From contig NZ_JMPP01000021.1 in assembly GCF_000735435.1 (NCBI RefSeq), forward strand, positions 1 through 64,000: DNA of 64,000 bases, given 5' to 3'. The notes beneath the pieces are model-generated. The model saw only the letters and a list, made by a program, of their open reading frames with translations. It did not search any database and had not been told where the DNA came from. A program made the translations under genes and the position numbers. Positions within the stretch are counted from its first letter, which is position 1; each line of letters begins with the position of its first letter. The DNA is from Klebsiella planticola ATCC 33531. GTDB lineage: Bacteria; Pseudomonadota; Gammaproteobacteria; Enterobacterales; Enterobacteriaceae. Shown here one piece after another: positions 18,423 through 31,329 of this stretch.

Positions 18423-18953
18423 TTAGCGCAGCGACTCCGCCAGTACGCCATCCTCTTCCATCTGGTCAAGGCGGCTAAGCAGTTTGCGGGTGATGTGCTC
18501 GAGTTGGTCTTTCTCGCTGGTACTCAGGGAAGACCAGAGCTGATGCAGGCAGTTGTGCTGCGGCGGTAAAACTTCGCGTAAAAACTGATGACCTTTGTCG
18601 GTGAGTTGCAGATGCAGGCAGCGACGATCGTTGTCGCTTTCGCGACGCTCAATCCAGCCGCGTTTTTCCAGTTCATCGGCAATACGGGTTGCGTTGGTGC
18701 GTGACGATCCCAGCGCGCAGCTCAGCTCGGAGGGCTGAATGCTGTGGTTTTCCTGAGACTCCAGGGTGATCAGCGCCATAAATAATGTCTCGTTAATCCC
18801 CTGCGCTTTCAGCATCTTATTGCGGTTTTCCAGTAGCTTACCTTGCATGTGCATACAGAGGCGGGTGAGCAGAATCTCCTGGAAAGGGAAATCTTCGTGA
18901 CGGCTGGCGCGGAACTTGAGCATTTGCTCAATGGGAGTAAACGAACTATCCAT
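18423..18953 (-). CDS. emrR: Transcriptional repressor EmrR (MprA)
   Basis: A 176-residue MarR-family winged-helix repressor that controls emrRAB and releases DNA on binding uncouplers and salicylate-like compounds. The sequence is nearly that of E. coli, with the DNA-recognition stretch [29 protein letters not shown] near residues 78-106 and [12 protein letters not shown] wing. It is the first gene of the emr operon. The AT-rich region upstream (18954-19037) should carry its operator. Confidence 0.97.
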   Translation of the reverse strand: MDSSFTPIEQMLKFRASRHEDFPFQEILLTRLCMHMQGKLLENRNKMLKAQGINETLFMALITLESQENHSIQPSELSCALGSSRTNATRIADELEKRGWIERRESDNDRRCLHLQLTDKGHQFLREVLPPQHNCLHQLWSSLSTSEKDQLEHITRKLLSRLDQMEEDGVLAESLR

Positions 18954-19037
18954 TTGGGTATGACCTCATTAATTACAGCCGATATAATAACTATTGTGAC
19001 AAATAAATCAAATCAATTATTGACTAAAATTGATACT

Positions 19038-19379
19038 TTAAAAGTATAAAAAAGTGGTGATTTTCCATGCTATTCCATAGGCCAACGCGCTCAGCAGCGT
19101 GGGCATAATAATGCTGCGCGTCTTCCAGAACGCCAGTCCCAGCGCCGTGAATCCAACCAACGTAGGCAGCAGCCGTCTGGAATCGCTGAGGATTTCCGGC
19201 ACGCTGGAGACGATCAGCAGGGCGCAGATAGAAGCGATGCCGATGGTATCGAGCAGCACGCTGAGCGGACCGCGACGCGTCGGGCGCGCGTTTCCTGCGC
19301 GCAGGCGCAGCGGCAGATAGCGAAACAGATAGTTCACGCAGCCGACCACTATCCCGATAATCAGCACGTTATTGTTCAT
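19038..19379 (-). CDS. ygaH: L-valine exporter small subunit YgaH (AzlD family)
   Basis: A 113-residue inner membrane protein with about four segments. It belongs to the AzlD family and acts with YgaZ to export L-valine and other branched-chain amino acids. The pattern [19 protein letters not shown] and [21 protein letters not shown] matches E. coli YgaH. It overlaps ygaZ by 11 bases, indicating coupled translation of the two-subunit exporter. Confidence 0.95.
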   Translation of the reverse strand: MNNNVLIIGIVVGCVNYLFRYLPLRLRAGNARPTRRGPLSVLLDTIGIASICALLIVSSVPEILSDSRRLLPTLVGFTALGLAFWKTRSIIMPTLLSALAYGIAWKITTFLYF

Positions 19380-20097
19380 CGGGCATCCCCTGAATGCTGG
19401 CCTGAATCAGCGCGGCCAGACAGCCGCAGACAATCCCGGCGAGGATGGCCGCTGGAATAGAGAACAGAATAATGCCGCCCAGCGCACCCGCCAGGGCGGC
19501 CGTCACGCTAAGAGACTGTTTACGCTGGAACGAGGCCAGTAAGAAGCTCATAAACAGCGCGGGTAGCATAAAGCTCAGCGCGGCCTCCACCGCCGGAAAA
19601 CCGACCAGCAGGCCGCTACCGGAGTAGGCGCCGATCAGCGTGCCGAACACCCATGATATCCAGGAGGTGAAAGCGATGCCGAGCATCCAGTTTTCGCTCC
19701 AGCGGCGGTTGTCGCGAACCAGCCTGGCGGTGGCCGCCGCGAAAACTTCGTCGGTCAGACCAAAAGCCCAGAGCGCGGTTTTTCGTTTATCCAGCGCGCG
19801 ATGAATGCGGCTACGGAGCGAAGGGCCGTACAGAACGTGACGCACATCCATCGCCATCACGGTGAGGGCCGCCACCCACAGCGAGCTGCCTGCGGCGAGC
19901 ATCGCGGTGATGACGAACTGGCTGGCGCCGGCGTAGATGATGCAGGAAAAGAACAGGCCTTCCAGCGGCGTGAAGCCGAGTCGGGTGGCGTTCAGGCCAA
20001 AGGCGAAGGCTACGGGAAGGTAGCTAATCACAATCGGCAGACTGTCTTTAATCCCTTCAGACAGCGTGGCCTCACTGGCAGGGGCAGGTTTTTCCAT
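19369..20097 (-). CDS. ygaZ: L-valine exporter large subunit YgaZ (AzlC family)
   Basis: A 242-residue membrane protein of the AzlC family, partner of YgaH. Recognisable segments are [46 protein letters not shown] and [17 protein letters not shown]. Length and sequence fit E. coli YgaZ. It is the promoter-proximal gene of a two-gene operon that ends just before emrR. Confidence 0.96.
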   Translation of the reverse strand: MEKPAPASEATLSEGIKDSLPIVISYLPVAFAFGLNATRLGFTPLEGLFFSCIIYAGASQFVITAMLAAGSSLWVAALTVMAMDVRHVLYGPSLRSRIHRALDKRKTALWAFGLTDEVFAAATARLVRDNRRWSENWMLGIAFTSWISWVFGTLIGAYSGSGLLVGFPAVEAALSFMLPALFMSFLLASFQRKQSLSVTAALAGALGGIILFSIPAAILAGIVCGCLAALIQASIQGMPDEQ

Positions 20098-20225
20098 AGC
20101 GCGTTATTTATTGATAATTCACGTGAATATCACATGATTGAACAGGTGAGGTTACCTTAGCAGAGAGCGGGGCGCTTTGACACCTTGTTAAGCGGTGCTC
20201 GCCGGGAGAACGGGACTGGCTGAAA

Positions 20226-20251
20226 GTTGCCCCGGCCGGCGCCGGGGCAAC
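20226..20251 (-). terminator. proVWX terminator hairpin
   Basis: GTTGCCCCGGC (20226-20236) pairs perfectly with GCCGGGGCAAC (20241-20251) around CGGC. It lies 55 bases past the proX stop. The tail AGTTTTCAGC-like region on the minus strand is weak in T (AACTTTCAGC), but the 11-bp GC stem is strong. Confidence 0.75.
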
Positions 20252-20306
20252 AGAGTGGCCAATCAGGCACCCGGACTGCACGTCGCTATCCGGGGCTGAG
20301 GGAAGG

Positions 20307-21305
20307 TTACTTCTGCGCGGCCAGCGCTTCTTTCACCCAGCCGTCAAACTGCTGCTGGTGGGCTTTGATCCAGCCATCAACGTGACCCTGAATATCCGCT
20401 TCTGAGGCGTGACCTTCATGCATCATGGCGTTTTCGGCGTTAATGTCGGCAATCGGCAGCTTCATGATGCTAAACAGTTTTGCCGCCGCCGGGTTTTTCT
20501 CAGCCCAGGCTTTGTTCGCTACGATGTGCATGGTGCTGACCGGGAAGCCATAGTTCGCGCCGTTCGCCAGTTTGGTATCGATATTTTTCTGCACGCCCGG
20601 CAGAGAGGAGAACGGAACCTGCAGCCAGACCACATCTTTGCCCGGCTTCAGCACGTCGCTGACCCAGTACGGCGTCCAGGTGTAGTAGATAACCGGCTTA
20701 CCTTCTTTAAAGCGGGCAATGGTATCGGCCATCATCGCCGCATAATTCCCCTGGTTGTGCACCACCGTTTTGCTCAGGCCATAAGCATCAATCTGATGAT
20801 TAATTACCGCTTCACAGCCCCAGCCCGGCGTACAGCCAGTGAGATCGGCTTTACCGTCGCCGTTGGTATCAAACAGTTTGGCGATTTTCGGATCTTTCAG
20901 CTGATCGATGGATTTGATGTGGTACTGTTCGGCGGTTTTTTTGTCGATCAGGTAGCCCTGCGCCGCGCCGTTAACAAAAACGCCTTCGCGGTAGAAGCTT
21001 TTATCACCACCGGCGGCAGCGTACATATCGTCGTGCAGCGGCTGCCAGTTGACGGCGGTGAAGGTCGCGTCGCCGGAGGCAAGCGAGGTATAGCCAACGT
21101 TGTAGTCCACTTCGCTGGGCTTATCGACGGTGTAGCCCAGTTTTTCCAGCGCGCGGCTCACCAGCAGGGTCTGGAAGGTCTCTTCCGTAATGGTGCTTTG
21201 AATCGGTTTGACGGTGATGCCTTTTCCCGGCAGGTCGGCTGCCCAGGCAGCGCTGGTGGTGAGCAGAGTGGCAAACGTTGTGGCAATAATCGTGTTATGT
21301 CGCAT
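20307..21305 (-). CDS. proX: Glycine betaine/proline betaine binding protein ProX
   Basis: A 332-residue periplasmic protein with a Sec signal ending AWA before [12 protein letters not shown]. The aromatic residues that box the quaternary ammonium of betaine are visible in [16 protein letters not shown] and YTWTPYW, the last two as in E. coli (Trp140 and Trp188 there). The cysteine pair in GCTPGWGC is conserved. It is the last gene of the osmotically induced proU operon; a GC hairpin precedes it and a strong hairpin follows. Confidence 0.97.
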   Translation of the reverse strand: MRHNTIIATTFATLLTTSAAWAADLPGKGITVKPIQSTITEETFQTLLVSRALEKLGYTVDKPSEVDYNVGYTSLASGDATFTAVNWQPLHDDMYAAAGGDKSFYREGVFVNGAAQGYLIDKKTAEQYHIKSIDQLKDPKIAKLFDTNGDGKADLTGCTPGWGCEAVINHQIDAYGLSKTVVHNQGNYAAMMADTIARFKEGKPVIYYTWTPYWVSDVLKPGKDVVWLQVPFSSLPGVQKNIDTKLANGANYGFPVSTMHIVANKAWAEKNPAAAKLFSIMKLPIADINAENAMMHEGHASEADIQGHVDGWIKAHQQQFDGWVKEALAAQK

Positions 21306-21340
21306 CGTTATTCCTTATCAATGAGAAGGGAGAGCTGCGG

Positions 21341-21366
21341 GCCCGGCAGGTGCAGTGCCGCCGGGC
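21341..21366 (-). other. Intercistronic hairpin between proW and proX
   Basis: GCCCGGCA (21341-21348) pairs with TGCCGCCGGGC (21356-21366) apart from a small bulge. Such hairpins often protect the upstream message or alter proX yield. Confidence 0.5.
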
Positions 21367-21376
21367 GATGAGAAGT

Positions 21377-22441
21377 CTATTTACAGAAAGGGCGGGTAAT
21401 GAGCCCCAGAGGACCGGTTGCGTACCAGCGACGGTTGCCGCGGCTGCGGGAATCGCGGCCAACGGCCTGGGTCAGACGGTCGAGAATAATCGCCAGAATG
21501 ACGATCCCGACGCCGCCGACGCTCGCCAGCCCCATATCGAGGCGGCCGATCCCGCGCAGGACCATCTGACCAAGGCCGCCCACGGCGATCATCGAGGCGA
21601 TCACCACCATTGACAGCGCCAGCATCAGCGTCTGGTTAACCCCGGCCATGATGGTCGGCATCGCCAGCGGGAGCTGCACTTTAAAGAGCAGCTGACGCGG
21701 GCTGGCGCCGAATGAGCGCGAAGCCTCAATCAGGTCCGCGGGCACCTGGTTAATCCCGAGGATGGTCAAACGGACGATAGGCGGCAGGGCGAAGATAATG
21801 GTCACCACCACGCCTGGAACGTTACCAATCCCGAACAGCATGACAATCGGCACCAGGTAGACGAACGCCGGCGTTGTCTGCATGGCATCCAGCAGCGGGC
21901 GGATAATTTTCGCCGCCCGTGGGCTACGCGCCAGCCAGATCCCCAGCGGCAGGCCGATCAGCATACAGAACAGCAGTGCGGTCAGGACCAGTGCCAGGGT
22001 CACCATCGCCTGCGACCAGGCGCCGATAGCGCCGATCGCAACCAGCGAGATCAGCGTTGCCACGCCCATCCCCACGCTGGAAATTTGCCAGGCGATAAGG
22101 GCAAACAGCACAATGGCAACCGGTGCCGGCATGCCTAATAACAGCTGCTGGAAAGCGCTGAGGATATAGTCCACCGGCACACGAATGCCCTGGAACAGCG
22201 GGCGGAAGTGCACCACGATCCAGTCGATACCGTGCGTTACCCAGCTGTCGAGCGGGATCAGCGTTTTATGAAACGGATCCATGATGTTGAAATGTTCCGC
22301 CTGCGGCGCCGGCGCGCTGTTTAGCCAGTCCGCACCGCCGCCATCGGTCGGTGCGGATGCCGGAGTGCCCCAGGCATCGGCAGATTGTGCAGCGCTATCC
22401 GCCGCCGGTGCGGTATCCCACGGGTTAGATTGATCAGCCAT
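21377..22441 (-). CDS. proW: Glycine betaine/proline betaine ABC permease ProW
   Basis: A 354-residue inner-membrane permease. The long hydrophilic N-terminus (about 100 residues with [10 protein letters not shown]) is typical of ProW, followed by about seven membrane segments and the ABC-permease EAA loop near [29 protein letters not shown]. It overlaps proV by eight bases. It forms the channel for betaine import with ProV as ATPase and ProX as binding protein. Confidence 0.97.
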   Translation of the reverse strand: MADQSNPWDTAPAADSAAQSADAWGTPASAPTDGGGADWLNSAPAPQAEHFNIMDPFHKTLIPLDSWVTHGIDWIVVHFRPLFQGIRVPVDYILSAFQQLLLGMPAPVAIVLFALIAWQISSVGMGVATLISLVAIGAIGAWSQAMVTLALVLTALLFCMLIGLPLGIWLARSPRAAKIIRPLLDAMQTTPAFVYLVPIVMLFGIGNVPGVVVTIIFALPPIVRLTILGINQVPADLIEASRSFGASPRQLLFKVQLPLAMPTIMAGVNQTLMLALSMVVIASMIAVGGLGQMVLRGIGRLDMGLASVGGVGIVILAIILDRLTQAVGRDSRSRGNRRWYATGPLGLITRPFCK

Positions 22442-23636
22442 TGTTTGCCCCCTCGCGATCTAAAGCCTTCAGCAGCATTCCTTTAGAAATAATGCCGATG
22501 TACTGGTGCCCTTCATCCACAACCGGAACCGCGCACGGTGCCTGGCCGACGTGGGAGAGCAGGTCGCTGAGCGACGTTTGCGCATCTACCGCCTGCGGGG
22601 ATGCGAGTAACGCCGCATCAATTCCCTGACCTTCGCTCAAGGCGGATTTCAGTGAATCAATAGAGACAATACCGACAAACTTATTACCACGTTCAATCAC
22701 ATAACCATATTCGCGGTCTTCGTCCTGCAATAATTTCAATGCCGAACGCGGGCCGAAACCTGGCGTTTTACGAATTAAGCCCACCGGGCTTCGACGGGCA
22801 ATATCTTTAGCGCTGAACACCTGGCTAATATCGACACCGCGGAAGAAGGTTTTGACATAATCATTGGCGGGATTATTCAGTATTTCATCCGGGGTACCAA
22901 CCTGAATCACTTCGCCATTTTGCATGATGGCAATCCGATCGCCAATACGCATGGCTTCATCAAGATCGTGGGAAATAAAGACCACGGTACGCTGATGTTT
23001 CGCCTGTAATTTTGTCAGCTCATCCTGCATTTCGGTACGAATTAATGGGTCAAGGGCGGAGAAGGCTTCGTCCATTAATAGGATATCAGGGTTGATGGCC
23101 AGCGCGCGGGCGAGGCCGACGCGCTGGCGCATTCCGCCGGAGAGCTCATCCGGGTAAGCATGCGCGTAATTCTCCAGGCCGACCTGACGCAGCGCCTCCA
23201 GCGCTTTCTGCTGGCGCTCCTGGGTCGACATACCCGCCAGCTCCATACCAAAGGCGGCATTGTCGAGCACGGTCATATGCGGCATCAGCGCAAATGACTG
23301 AAATACCATAGCGATCTTTTTTCTGCGCACCTCACGCAGCTCGGCTTCTGAGATTTTGGCGATATCGACGCCATCTATCAGCACCTGCCCGCGGGTGGGT
23401 TCAATCAGGCGATTGAGAAGGCGAACCATGGTGGATTTTCCTGAGCCGGAAAGCCCCATGATGACGAATATCTCGCCTTCTTCAATGGTCAGACTGGCGT
23501 CTTTTACGCCAAGCGAAAGTCCCGTTTTTTCCAGTAGTTGTTCTTTGGTAAATCCTTTTTCAATATATTTGAACGCTCGCTGTGGATGCTCGCCAAATAT
23601 CTTATAGAGATTCTTAATTTCTAATTTAATTGCCAT
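22434..23636 (-). CDS. proV: Glycine betaine/proline betaine ABC ATPase ProV
   Basis: A 400-residue ATPase. Walker [10 protein letters not shown] is near residues 59-67, the signature is [15 protein letters not shown] near 165, and Walker [14 protein letters not shown] follows. Two C-terminal CBS domains (about 280-395) sense ionic strength in this family. First gene of the proU operon. In E. coli an H-NS-bound silencer overlaps the 5' part of proV; the local AT content upstream fits that, but no silencer can be proven here. Confidence 0.98.
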   Translation of the reverse strand: MAIKLEIKNLYKIFGEHPQRAFKYIEKGFTKEQLLEKTGLSLGVKDASLTIEEGEIFVIMGLSGSGKSTMVRLLNRLIEPTRGQVLIDGVDIAKISEAELREVRRKKIAMVFQSFALMPHMTVLDNAAFGMELAGMSTQERQQKALEALRQVGLENYAHAYPDELSGGMRQRVGLARALAINPDILLMDEAFSALDPLIRTEMQDELTKLQAKHQRTVVFISHDLDEAMRIGDRIAIMQNGEVIQVGTPDEILNNPANDYVKTFFRGVDISQVFSAKDIARRSPVGLIRKTPGFGPRSALKLLQDEDREYGYVIERGNKFVGIVSIDSLKSALSEGQGIDAALLASPQAVDAQTSLSDLLSHVGQAPCAVPVVDEGHQYIGIISKGMLLKALDREGANNG

Positions 23637-23705
23637 GCAATAGAGAGTTTCCTGTTATTTGTATTATGTCAATATAGTACCTGGTGGAGATAATTACCTT
23701 TTTAC

Positions 23706-23733
23706 ACCCTAACATACTCAGATTCTGTGACAA
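23706..23733 (-). promoter_or_regulatory. proU P2-type promoter
   Basis: Minus strand TTGTCA (complement of 23728-23733), 16 bases, TAGGGT (complement of 23706-23711), about 70 bases before the proV start. TAGGGT is the same unusual -10 as in the osmotically regulated E. coli proU promoter. The rest of the 355-base proV-nrdF spacer holds the nrdF terminator and no convincing gene. Confidence 0.82.
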
Positions 23734-23952
23734 CCCTCAATGTCCCATTGGCATCGAAATGAGAGGAGGGCACTGCGGCGTATTCCCCATGATAGAAGGG
23801 CTGAGCGTTGATGATCAGCAGGTAATATTTTTTACAGATGACAGGGGAATAATTGGTGAACCACGCGATTCTTGCTTAATATTCCGGCAGAATGTCAGTG
23901 AAATATCATGTGGTTTTTTTTGTGTGATAAAAGTTAATAATGTGAAATAGAT

Positions 23953-23983
23953 CACCAGGAAACCGGGCAATATTTTCCTGGTG
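23953..23983 (-). terminator. nrdHIEF terminator
   Basis: CACCAGGAAA pairs with TTTCCTGGTG (plus-strand positions 23953-23962 and 23974-23983) after the nrdF stop. On the minus strand the tail is ATCTATTTC, moderately T-rich. Confidence 0.78.
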
Positions 23984-23992
23984 AAAGTAAGG

Positions 23993-27082
<3,090 letters not shown>

Positions 27083-27110
<28 letters not shown>

Positions 27111-27493
27111 AATTCGCTTACTCCTTTACGCACGTTATCGACATCGGTTGGGGTGCCCATCAGCTCAAAGCGATACAGATACGGTACGCCGCACTTTTGT
27201 GCGATGACGTCGCCGGCCCGGCCGTAGGCGTCGCCGAAGTTACGGTTACCGGCGGCAATCACGCCGCGTATCCGCTGGCGGTTATGCGGGTCGTTTAAAA
27301 AGCGGATCGCCTGCCGGGGCACCGCGCCAGCGGTGCCGCCGCCGCCGTAGCTGGGGACAATGAGAATGTAGGGGGCGTCTACCTGGATGCGCTCCCGCTC
27401 GTTAAGCGGAATGCGCACCGCGGGCAGCCCCAGACGCTGGACGAACCGATGCGTATTTTCGGAACTGCTGGAGAAGTAGACGATCAGGCTCAT
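27083..27493 (-). CDS. nrdI: Flavodoxin-like maturase NrdI
   Basis: A 136-residue FMN protein that supplies superoxide or peroxide to build the dimanganese-tyrosyl radical of NrdF. The phosphate-binding loop [10 protein letters not shown] lies at residues 8-17, and the family stretches [16 protein letters not shown] and [16 protein letters not shown] are present. It overlaps nrdH by four bases and nrdE by 28, so the operon is tightly coupled. Confidence 0.97.
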
Positions 27494-27732
27494 GCGTTGG
27501 CCACCGGTTCGGGGCGCAGACGGTTAATCATATCCGGGCGAAAACCGGACCAGCGGGTTTCACCGGCTATCACGACCGGCAACTGACGAAAGCCCTGTTC
27601 GCGCAGCATGTCAGCGGCGTCCGGATGATGCTCGACATTCACCATCTCGAAGGCAAATCCGCGGCTTTCCATTGCCCGCTTAGTGGCATGGCACTGGACG
27701 CAGTCATTTTTAGTGTAAATAGTAATGCGCAT
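27490..27732 (-). CDS. nrdH: Glutaredoxin-like protein NrdH
   Basis: An 80-residue thioredoxin-fold electron donor for NrdEF with redox motif CVQC (residues 11-14) and [24 protein letters not shown] use ATG 27732, giving the E. coli-type start [11 protein letters not shown]; an in-frame ATG five codons upstream (27747) could also be used since the ribosome site is weak. It is the first gene of the operon under two NrdR boxes. Confidence 0.94.
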   Translation of the reverse strand: MRITIYTKNDCVQCHATKRAMESRGFAFEMVNVEHHPDAADMLREQGFRQLPVVIAGETRWSGFRPDMINRLRPEPVANA

Positions 27733-27807
27733 GATTCGTATTTCCATTTAAGATAACAGGACGGCGCAAAAAAGTGCGACGGCCGCTATCGGTTAACTGT
27801 TCAGGAA

Positions 27808-27854
27808 ATACTAGATGTAGTTATCTAAAAGTTCAACCACGCAATATATAGCGT
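27808..27854 (-). promoter_or_regulatory. Paired NrdR boxes of nrdHIEF
   Basis: Two 16-base sites, plus strand ATACTAGATGTAGTTA (27808-27823) and ACGCAATATATAGCGT (27839-27854), are 31 bases apart start to start, about three helical turns. Both fit the NrdR palindrome (core CTAnATnTWG). NrdR would repress the operon when dATP is high. They sit 75-120 bases before nrdH. Confidence 0.85.
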
Positions 27855-27915
27855 TTTTAGATAAGTGATGCCCTCACCGGCCAATCCGGCGAGGGGGAGG
27901 GCGCGTGGTCTGAAA

Positions 27916-28347
27916 TTACTGACGCATGCTGACGGCAAGGCGGTTAAAGGCGTTCATCAGGCTGATGGCGAAGGTCAAATCGCTGATCTGACGGGCGCTG
28001 AAATGCTCCAGCAGCGGCAGGTAAACGTCATCTTCTGCATGGGTGCTGGCAATATGCGTCACCGATTCCGCCCAGGCCAGCGCCGCCTGTTCCGCGGCGC
28101 TGAAATGCCCGCTTACCCGCCAGCCGGCCAGCGCATCCAGTTTAGTCTGCGCCACGCCGGATTTACGCAGCGCTTTACTGTGCATTTCCAGACAGAAAGC
28201 GCAGCCATTAATCTGTGATACCCGCAGGTAAACCAGTTCCAGCAGGGCGCCGTCCAGCTCACTTTTTTCCAGCGCAATCTTGGCCTGCACCAGCGCGTTA
28301 TAGACTTCCGGACTCAGTTCGTTATAGGGCTGACGGAGTGTGCTCAT
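27916..28347 (-). CDS. AhpD-like carboxymuconolactone decarboxylase family protein
   Basis: A 143-residue alkylhydroperoxidase-like protein. The CxxC redox pair and the downstream histidine are Cys49, Cys52 and His56 in NGCAFCLEMHSKAL, the AhpD core arrangement. Family members act as small peroxidases or are only structurally related to decarboxylases. ATG 28347 follows AGGAAAACATC. It is transcribed away from a MocR-type regulator 110 bases apart, which probably controls it. Substrate unknown. Confidence 0.92.
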   Translation of the reverse strand: MSTLRQPYNELSPEVYNALVQAKIALEKSELDGALLELVYLRVSQINGCAFCLEMHSKALRKSGVAQTKLDALAGWRVSGHFSAAEQAALAWAESVTHIASTHAEDDVYLPLLEHFSARQISDLTFAISLMNAFNRLAVSMRQ

Positions 28348-28412
28348 GATGTTTTCCTCAATGATGAACCGCGGGGAATGGGTTCTAAGACCGCAGCAAA
28401 ATAGCACTATAA

Positions 28413-28456
28413 TGGACTGCAAAAGATAGCCATATTTTAATGAAAAAAGCAGACCA
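28413..28456. promoter_or_regulatory. Candidate MocR operator in the divergent region
   Basis: TGGACTGC (28413-28420) and GCAGACCA (28449-28456) form a spaced imperfect inverted repeat directly before the regulator gene, overlapping TATAAT-like bases at 28408-28413. Likely autoregulatory; not tested. Confidence 0.45.
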
Positions 28457-28458
28457 TA

Positions 28459-29829
28459 ATGGAAATCAAAAAAGTCCCCCACTATCAGCGCATTGCCAGA
28501 CAGCTCAAGTCTGCGATTGAACACGGCGAACTCGCGCCCGGTAGCCGCCTGCCCGCCAGCCGGGTTTATGCCCAGGAGCTGGGCGTCTCCCGCGCAACCG
28601 TGGAGAATGCCTGGGGTGAGCTGGTGGCCCAGGGCTGGCTGGAGCGACGAGGGCAGGCGGGCACCTTTGTCAGCGAGCGTCTGAGTCCGCTGCGGGGGGA
28701 ACCGGCGCGTCGCCCGACGGACATTGCGCCGACGGCGCCGCAGCCGTTTCAGCTGGGGCTGCCGGCGCTGGATCTTTTTCCCCGAGGCCTGTGGGCGCGG
28801 GTGATGGGGCGGCGACTGCGAACGCAAACGCGTTTTGACCTGGCGCCAGGCGATCCGTGCGGCGAGATGATCCTGCGTCGGGCCATTGTCGATTATCTGC
28901 GTCTTTCCCGCAGTATTGAATGCCTGCCCGAACAGGTGCTGGTGACCGGCAACTATGCTGCTTCCATGCGGCTGCTGCTCCGCACTCTGGCGCAGCCAGG
29001 TCAGCATATGTGGATGGAGGATCCTGGTTTCCCGCTGATTCGACCGGTGATAACCGGGGAAGGAGGGGTTATCGATCCGGTTCCCGTTGATGAAGAGGGG
29101 ATGGATGTGGCGTGGGCGCAACGCCATTACCCCGATGCGCATTTCGCGCTTCTGACTCCCGCGCACCAGAGTCCGCTGGGCGTTGCGCTGTCGCTGTCCC
29201 GACGCAGGCAGCTGCTGGCATGGGCTGCCCGACACGACGCCTGGATTATTGAAGATGATTACGATAGCGAATTTCGCTATCGCGGGAAGCCGCTGCCGCC
29301 GCTGAAAAGTCTTGATGCCCCGCAGCGGGTGATTTACGCCGGCAGCTTCAGTAAATCGCTGTTTCCGGCATTACGCGCCGCCTGGCTGGTGGTACCGCTC
29401 CCGCAGGTCGCTGCCTTTCGCCAGCAGGCCGAATTGATGAGCTGTAGCGTACCGACGCTGTGGCAGCAGACGCTGGCTGACTTTATCCACGAAGGCCATT
29501 TCTGGCGTCATCTGAAGAAAATGCGTACCTGCTATGCGCAGCGCCGGCAGTGGCTGGAGTCCGCGCTGTTGGCGCAGGGGTTTAGCGTCGTCCCTCAGCT
29601 GGGGGGTATTCAGCTGGTTATTACGGTGAACGGTGACGATCGGGCGCTGGCTGTGAAAGCCCGACAGGCCGGACTGTCGGTACAGGCGCTGAGCGACTGG
29701 CGTATGCAAAGCCGCGGCGAAGGGGGACTGCTGGTGAGCTTTACCAATCTGACATCGATGGCGATGGCAACGGAGGCGGTGCGTCTACTCAAAGTAGCGC
29801 TGTTTTCGGCTGATAAATACAGCCGCTGA
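28459..29829 (+). CDS. MocR/PdxR-type GntR regulator with aminotransferase domain
   Basis: A 456-residue fusion of an N-terminal GntR winged helix (residues about 8-75, with RLPASRVYAQELGVSRATVENAWGELVAQGWL) and a PLP fold-type I aminotransferase-like domain. The PLP lysine is Lys299 in AGSFSKSLFPALRA, and the aspartate motif EDDYDSEFRY precedes it. Such proteins sense PLP or an amino compound bound to PLP. It is divergent from the AhpD-like gene. Distinct from the PdxR regulator of pdxST since no such genes are nearby. Confidence 0.93.
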   Translation: MEIKKVPHYQRIARQLKSAIEHGELAPGSRLPASRVYAQELGVSRATVENAWGELVAQGWLERRGQAGTFVSERLSPLRGEPARRPTDIAPTAPQPFQLGLPALDLFPRGLWARVMGRRLRTQTRFDLAPGDPCGEMILRRAIVDYLRLSRSIECLPEQVLVTGNYAASMRLLLRTLAQPGQHMWMEDPGFPLIRPVITGEGGVIDPVPVDEEGMDVAWAQRHYPDAHFALLTPAHQSPLGVALSLSRRRQLLAWAARHDAWIIEDDYDSEFRYRGKPLPPLKSLDAPQRVIYAGSFSKSLFPALRAAWLVVPLPQVAAFRQQAELMSCSVPTLWQQTLADFIHEGHFWRHLKKMRTCYAQRRQWLESALLAQGFSVVPQLGGIQLVITVNGDDRALAVKARQAGLSVQALSDWRMQSRGEGGLLVSFTNLTSMAMATEAVRLLKVALFSADKYSR

Positions 29830-29886
29830 CTGAGGATTCAGGTCATCCCTAAAGTAGCGATTCACGTCAATATGCGCTAAGACAAC

Positions 29887-29918
29887 AAAAAGCCCCTGGG
29901 CCAGAGGCACACAGGGGC
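29887..29918 (-). terminator. ygaM terminator
   Basis: Minus strand: GCCCCTG...CAGGGGC stem (plus positions 29892-29898 and 29912-29918) with extra inner pairs, followed by TTTTTG. It ends ygaM, and may also receive transcripts from the MocR gene side. Confidence 0.88.
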
Positions 29919-29953
29919 AGACGCGTATTTGTTATCTTCATTTATCGTTTATA

Positions 29954-30280
29954 TTATCGACGTAAATTCAATAATACGCCAATAAATAGCCCAACTGCGG
30001 CAGCGGCCCCGACGCTCTGCCACGGTTTATCCCGCACATAGCTATCGGCACAGCCTGCGGCATCGCGAGCGGCCTGCTGCACACGGTTGTTCCCATTCAG
30101 ACGGGCACGCGTCTCTTTCAGCAGCGCCTGGGCTTTTTTCCGTGCGGCATCAGCCTCATCTTTCGCATCGCTGCCCCATGATTTCAGCACTTCTTCCAGC
30201 GTATCCGCTAATTGGCTGACATCGTTATGAATATCTTCAGCGCTTTCATCGACATTGTTGCGGTTCAGACGGTTAGCCAT
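29954..30280 (-). CDS. ygaM: DUF883 membrane-anchored ribosome-associated-type protein YgaM
   Basis: A 108-residue protein of the ElaB/YqjD/YgaM family: a long charged helical region (DVSQLADTLEEVLKSWGSDAKDEADAARKKAQALLKETRARL) and a C-terminal membrane anchor (WQSVGAAAAVGLFIGVLLNLRR). Relatives bind ribosomes at the membrane in stationary phase. ATG 30280 follows GGGAGAAATCG and gives the E. coli-like start; the longer frame to 30352 is not supported. Stationary-phase control is family knowledge only. Confidence 0.94.
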   Translation of the reverse strand: MANRLNRNNVDESAEDIHNDVSQLADTLEEVLKSWGSDAKDEADAARKKAQALLKETRARLNGNNRVQQAARDAAGCADSYVRDKPWQSVGAAAAVGLFIGVLLNLRR

Positions 30281-30430
30281 CGATTTCTCCCTTAATTCCA
30301 TTGAGTCATTAAGTGTAGAACAAGATTTTGAATTATGCTTTTGCAGTGCCATTTCTGGAATTTTCCGAAAGCACTATCAAAGATGAATAAGGTAAGGTAA
30401 ATGTGCGGTAAAAGATAAAGAGGAATGAGT

Positions 30431-30793
30431 ATGTATTTAAGACCCGATGAGGTGGCGCGTGTTCTTGAAAAAGCCGGCTTCACCATGGATGTTGTGACGC
30501 AAAAAGCGTACGGCTATCGCCGTGGCGATAATTATGTTTATGTGAACCGCGAAGCGCGCATGGGGCGGACCGCTTTAATTATTCATCCGGCGCTAAAAGA
30601 GCGCAGTAATTCGCTGGCGGAACCCGCCTCGGATATCAAAACCTGCGATCATTATGAACAGTTTCCGCTGTATTTGGCCGGAGATGCGCAGCAGCATTAT
30701 GGTATTCCACACGGCTTCAGTTCGCGCATGGCGCTTGAGCGTTTTTTGCAGGGATTATATGGCGAAGCGCAGCCGAGCCTGTCGCATAACTAA
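30431..30793 (+). CDS. ygaC: DUF2002 family protein YgaC
   Basis: A 120-residue protein matching E. coli YgaC ([58 protein letters not shown]), with a slightly longer C-terminus. No membrane segment or signal. It is divergent from ygaM. E. coli ygaC is reported as Fur-linked; no function is established. ATG 30431 lies after GAGGAATGAGT. Confidence 0.93.
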   Translation: MYLRPDEVARVLEKAGFTMDVVTQKAYGYRRGDNYVYVNREARMGRTALIIHPALKERSNSLAEPASDIKTCDHYEQFPLYLAGDAQQHYGIPHGFSSRMALERFLQGLYGEAQPSLSHN

Positions 30794-30842
30794 CCGTATG
30801 ATGACTTGTGCCGGGATGTGAAGCGGGGAAACAGACGAGCAG

Positions 30843-30864
30843 GCGACTGACAGCGGTCAGTCGC
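30843..30864. terminator. Hairpin between convergent ygaC and alaE
   Basis: GCGACTGAC (30843-30851) pairs with GTCAGTCGC (30856-30864) around AGCG. No T run on either side, so termination is only probable. Confidence 0.5.
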
Positions 30865-30879
30865 AGGTTGTGTTGAAAC

Positions 30880-31329
30880 TCAGGCTTTAGCCTGCTGGTA
30901 AGCGCTGACGCGGAACAGTCGGCGGCAGTAATCGAGGAAGTAGCCGTAAACCGCCCCCATCATCATTGATACCGCAATATTTGAACTCACCGCCGCGGCA
31001 ATTTGATGCCAGTCGGCACCGACGGAAAATAAAATAGCAACATACACCGGCGACTGAAATGTCACATAAGCCACAACATCGGCAATACTCTTCATCCAAG
31101 CGGAAGGGCTGAGGTGACGTGCCAGGCGCATGGCGCGGTCGCGGTAAAATCCGTACGGCACGGCAATAATAATGTTCACCGGAATCGCCACCAGGCGTGA
31201 AGATAACGACTGCTCAAAGGTCATTCCGGAGAGAAAAATTTCGATCAACATGTTCACAACGGTGCAGTAAACCACCATCGCAAAGGTGTCTGCTACCGCA
31301 TGACGCAAGCGGGACTGCGCAGAGAACAT
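30880..31329 (-). CDS. alaE: L-alanine exporter AlaE
   Basis: A 149-residue inner membrane protein with about four segments, matching E. coli AlaE (YgaW): [22 protein letters not shown] at the start, [20 protein letters not shown] in the middle and [18 protein letters not shown] near the end. It exports L-alanine to prevent toxic accumulation. ATG 31329 follows GAGGAGCACACCG; the upstream frame adds 12 residues not found in E. coli. Confidence 0.95.
   Translation of the reverse strand: MFSAQSRLRHAVADTFAMVVYCTVVNMLIEIFLSGMTFEQSLSSRLVAIPVNIIIAVPYGFYRDRAMRLARHLSPSAWMKSIADVVAYVTFQSPVYVAILFSVGADWHQIAAAVSSNIAVSMMMGAVYGYFLDYCRRLFRVSAYQQAKA

Noticed and set aside
23684-23950. 88-codon plus-strand frame between proV and nrdF
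   Set aside because: It covers the proU promoter on the other strand, has no ribosome site and no familiar sequence.
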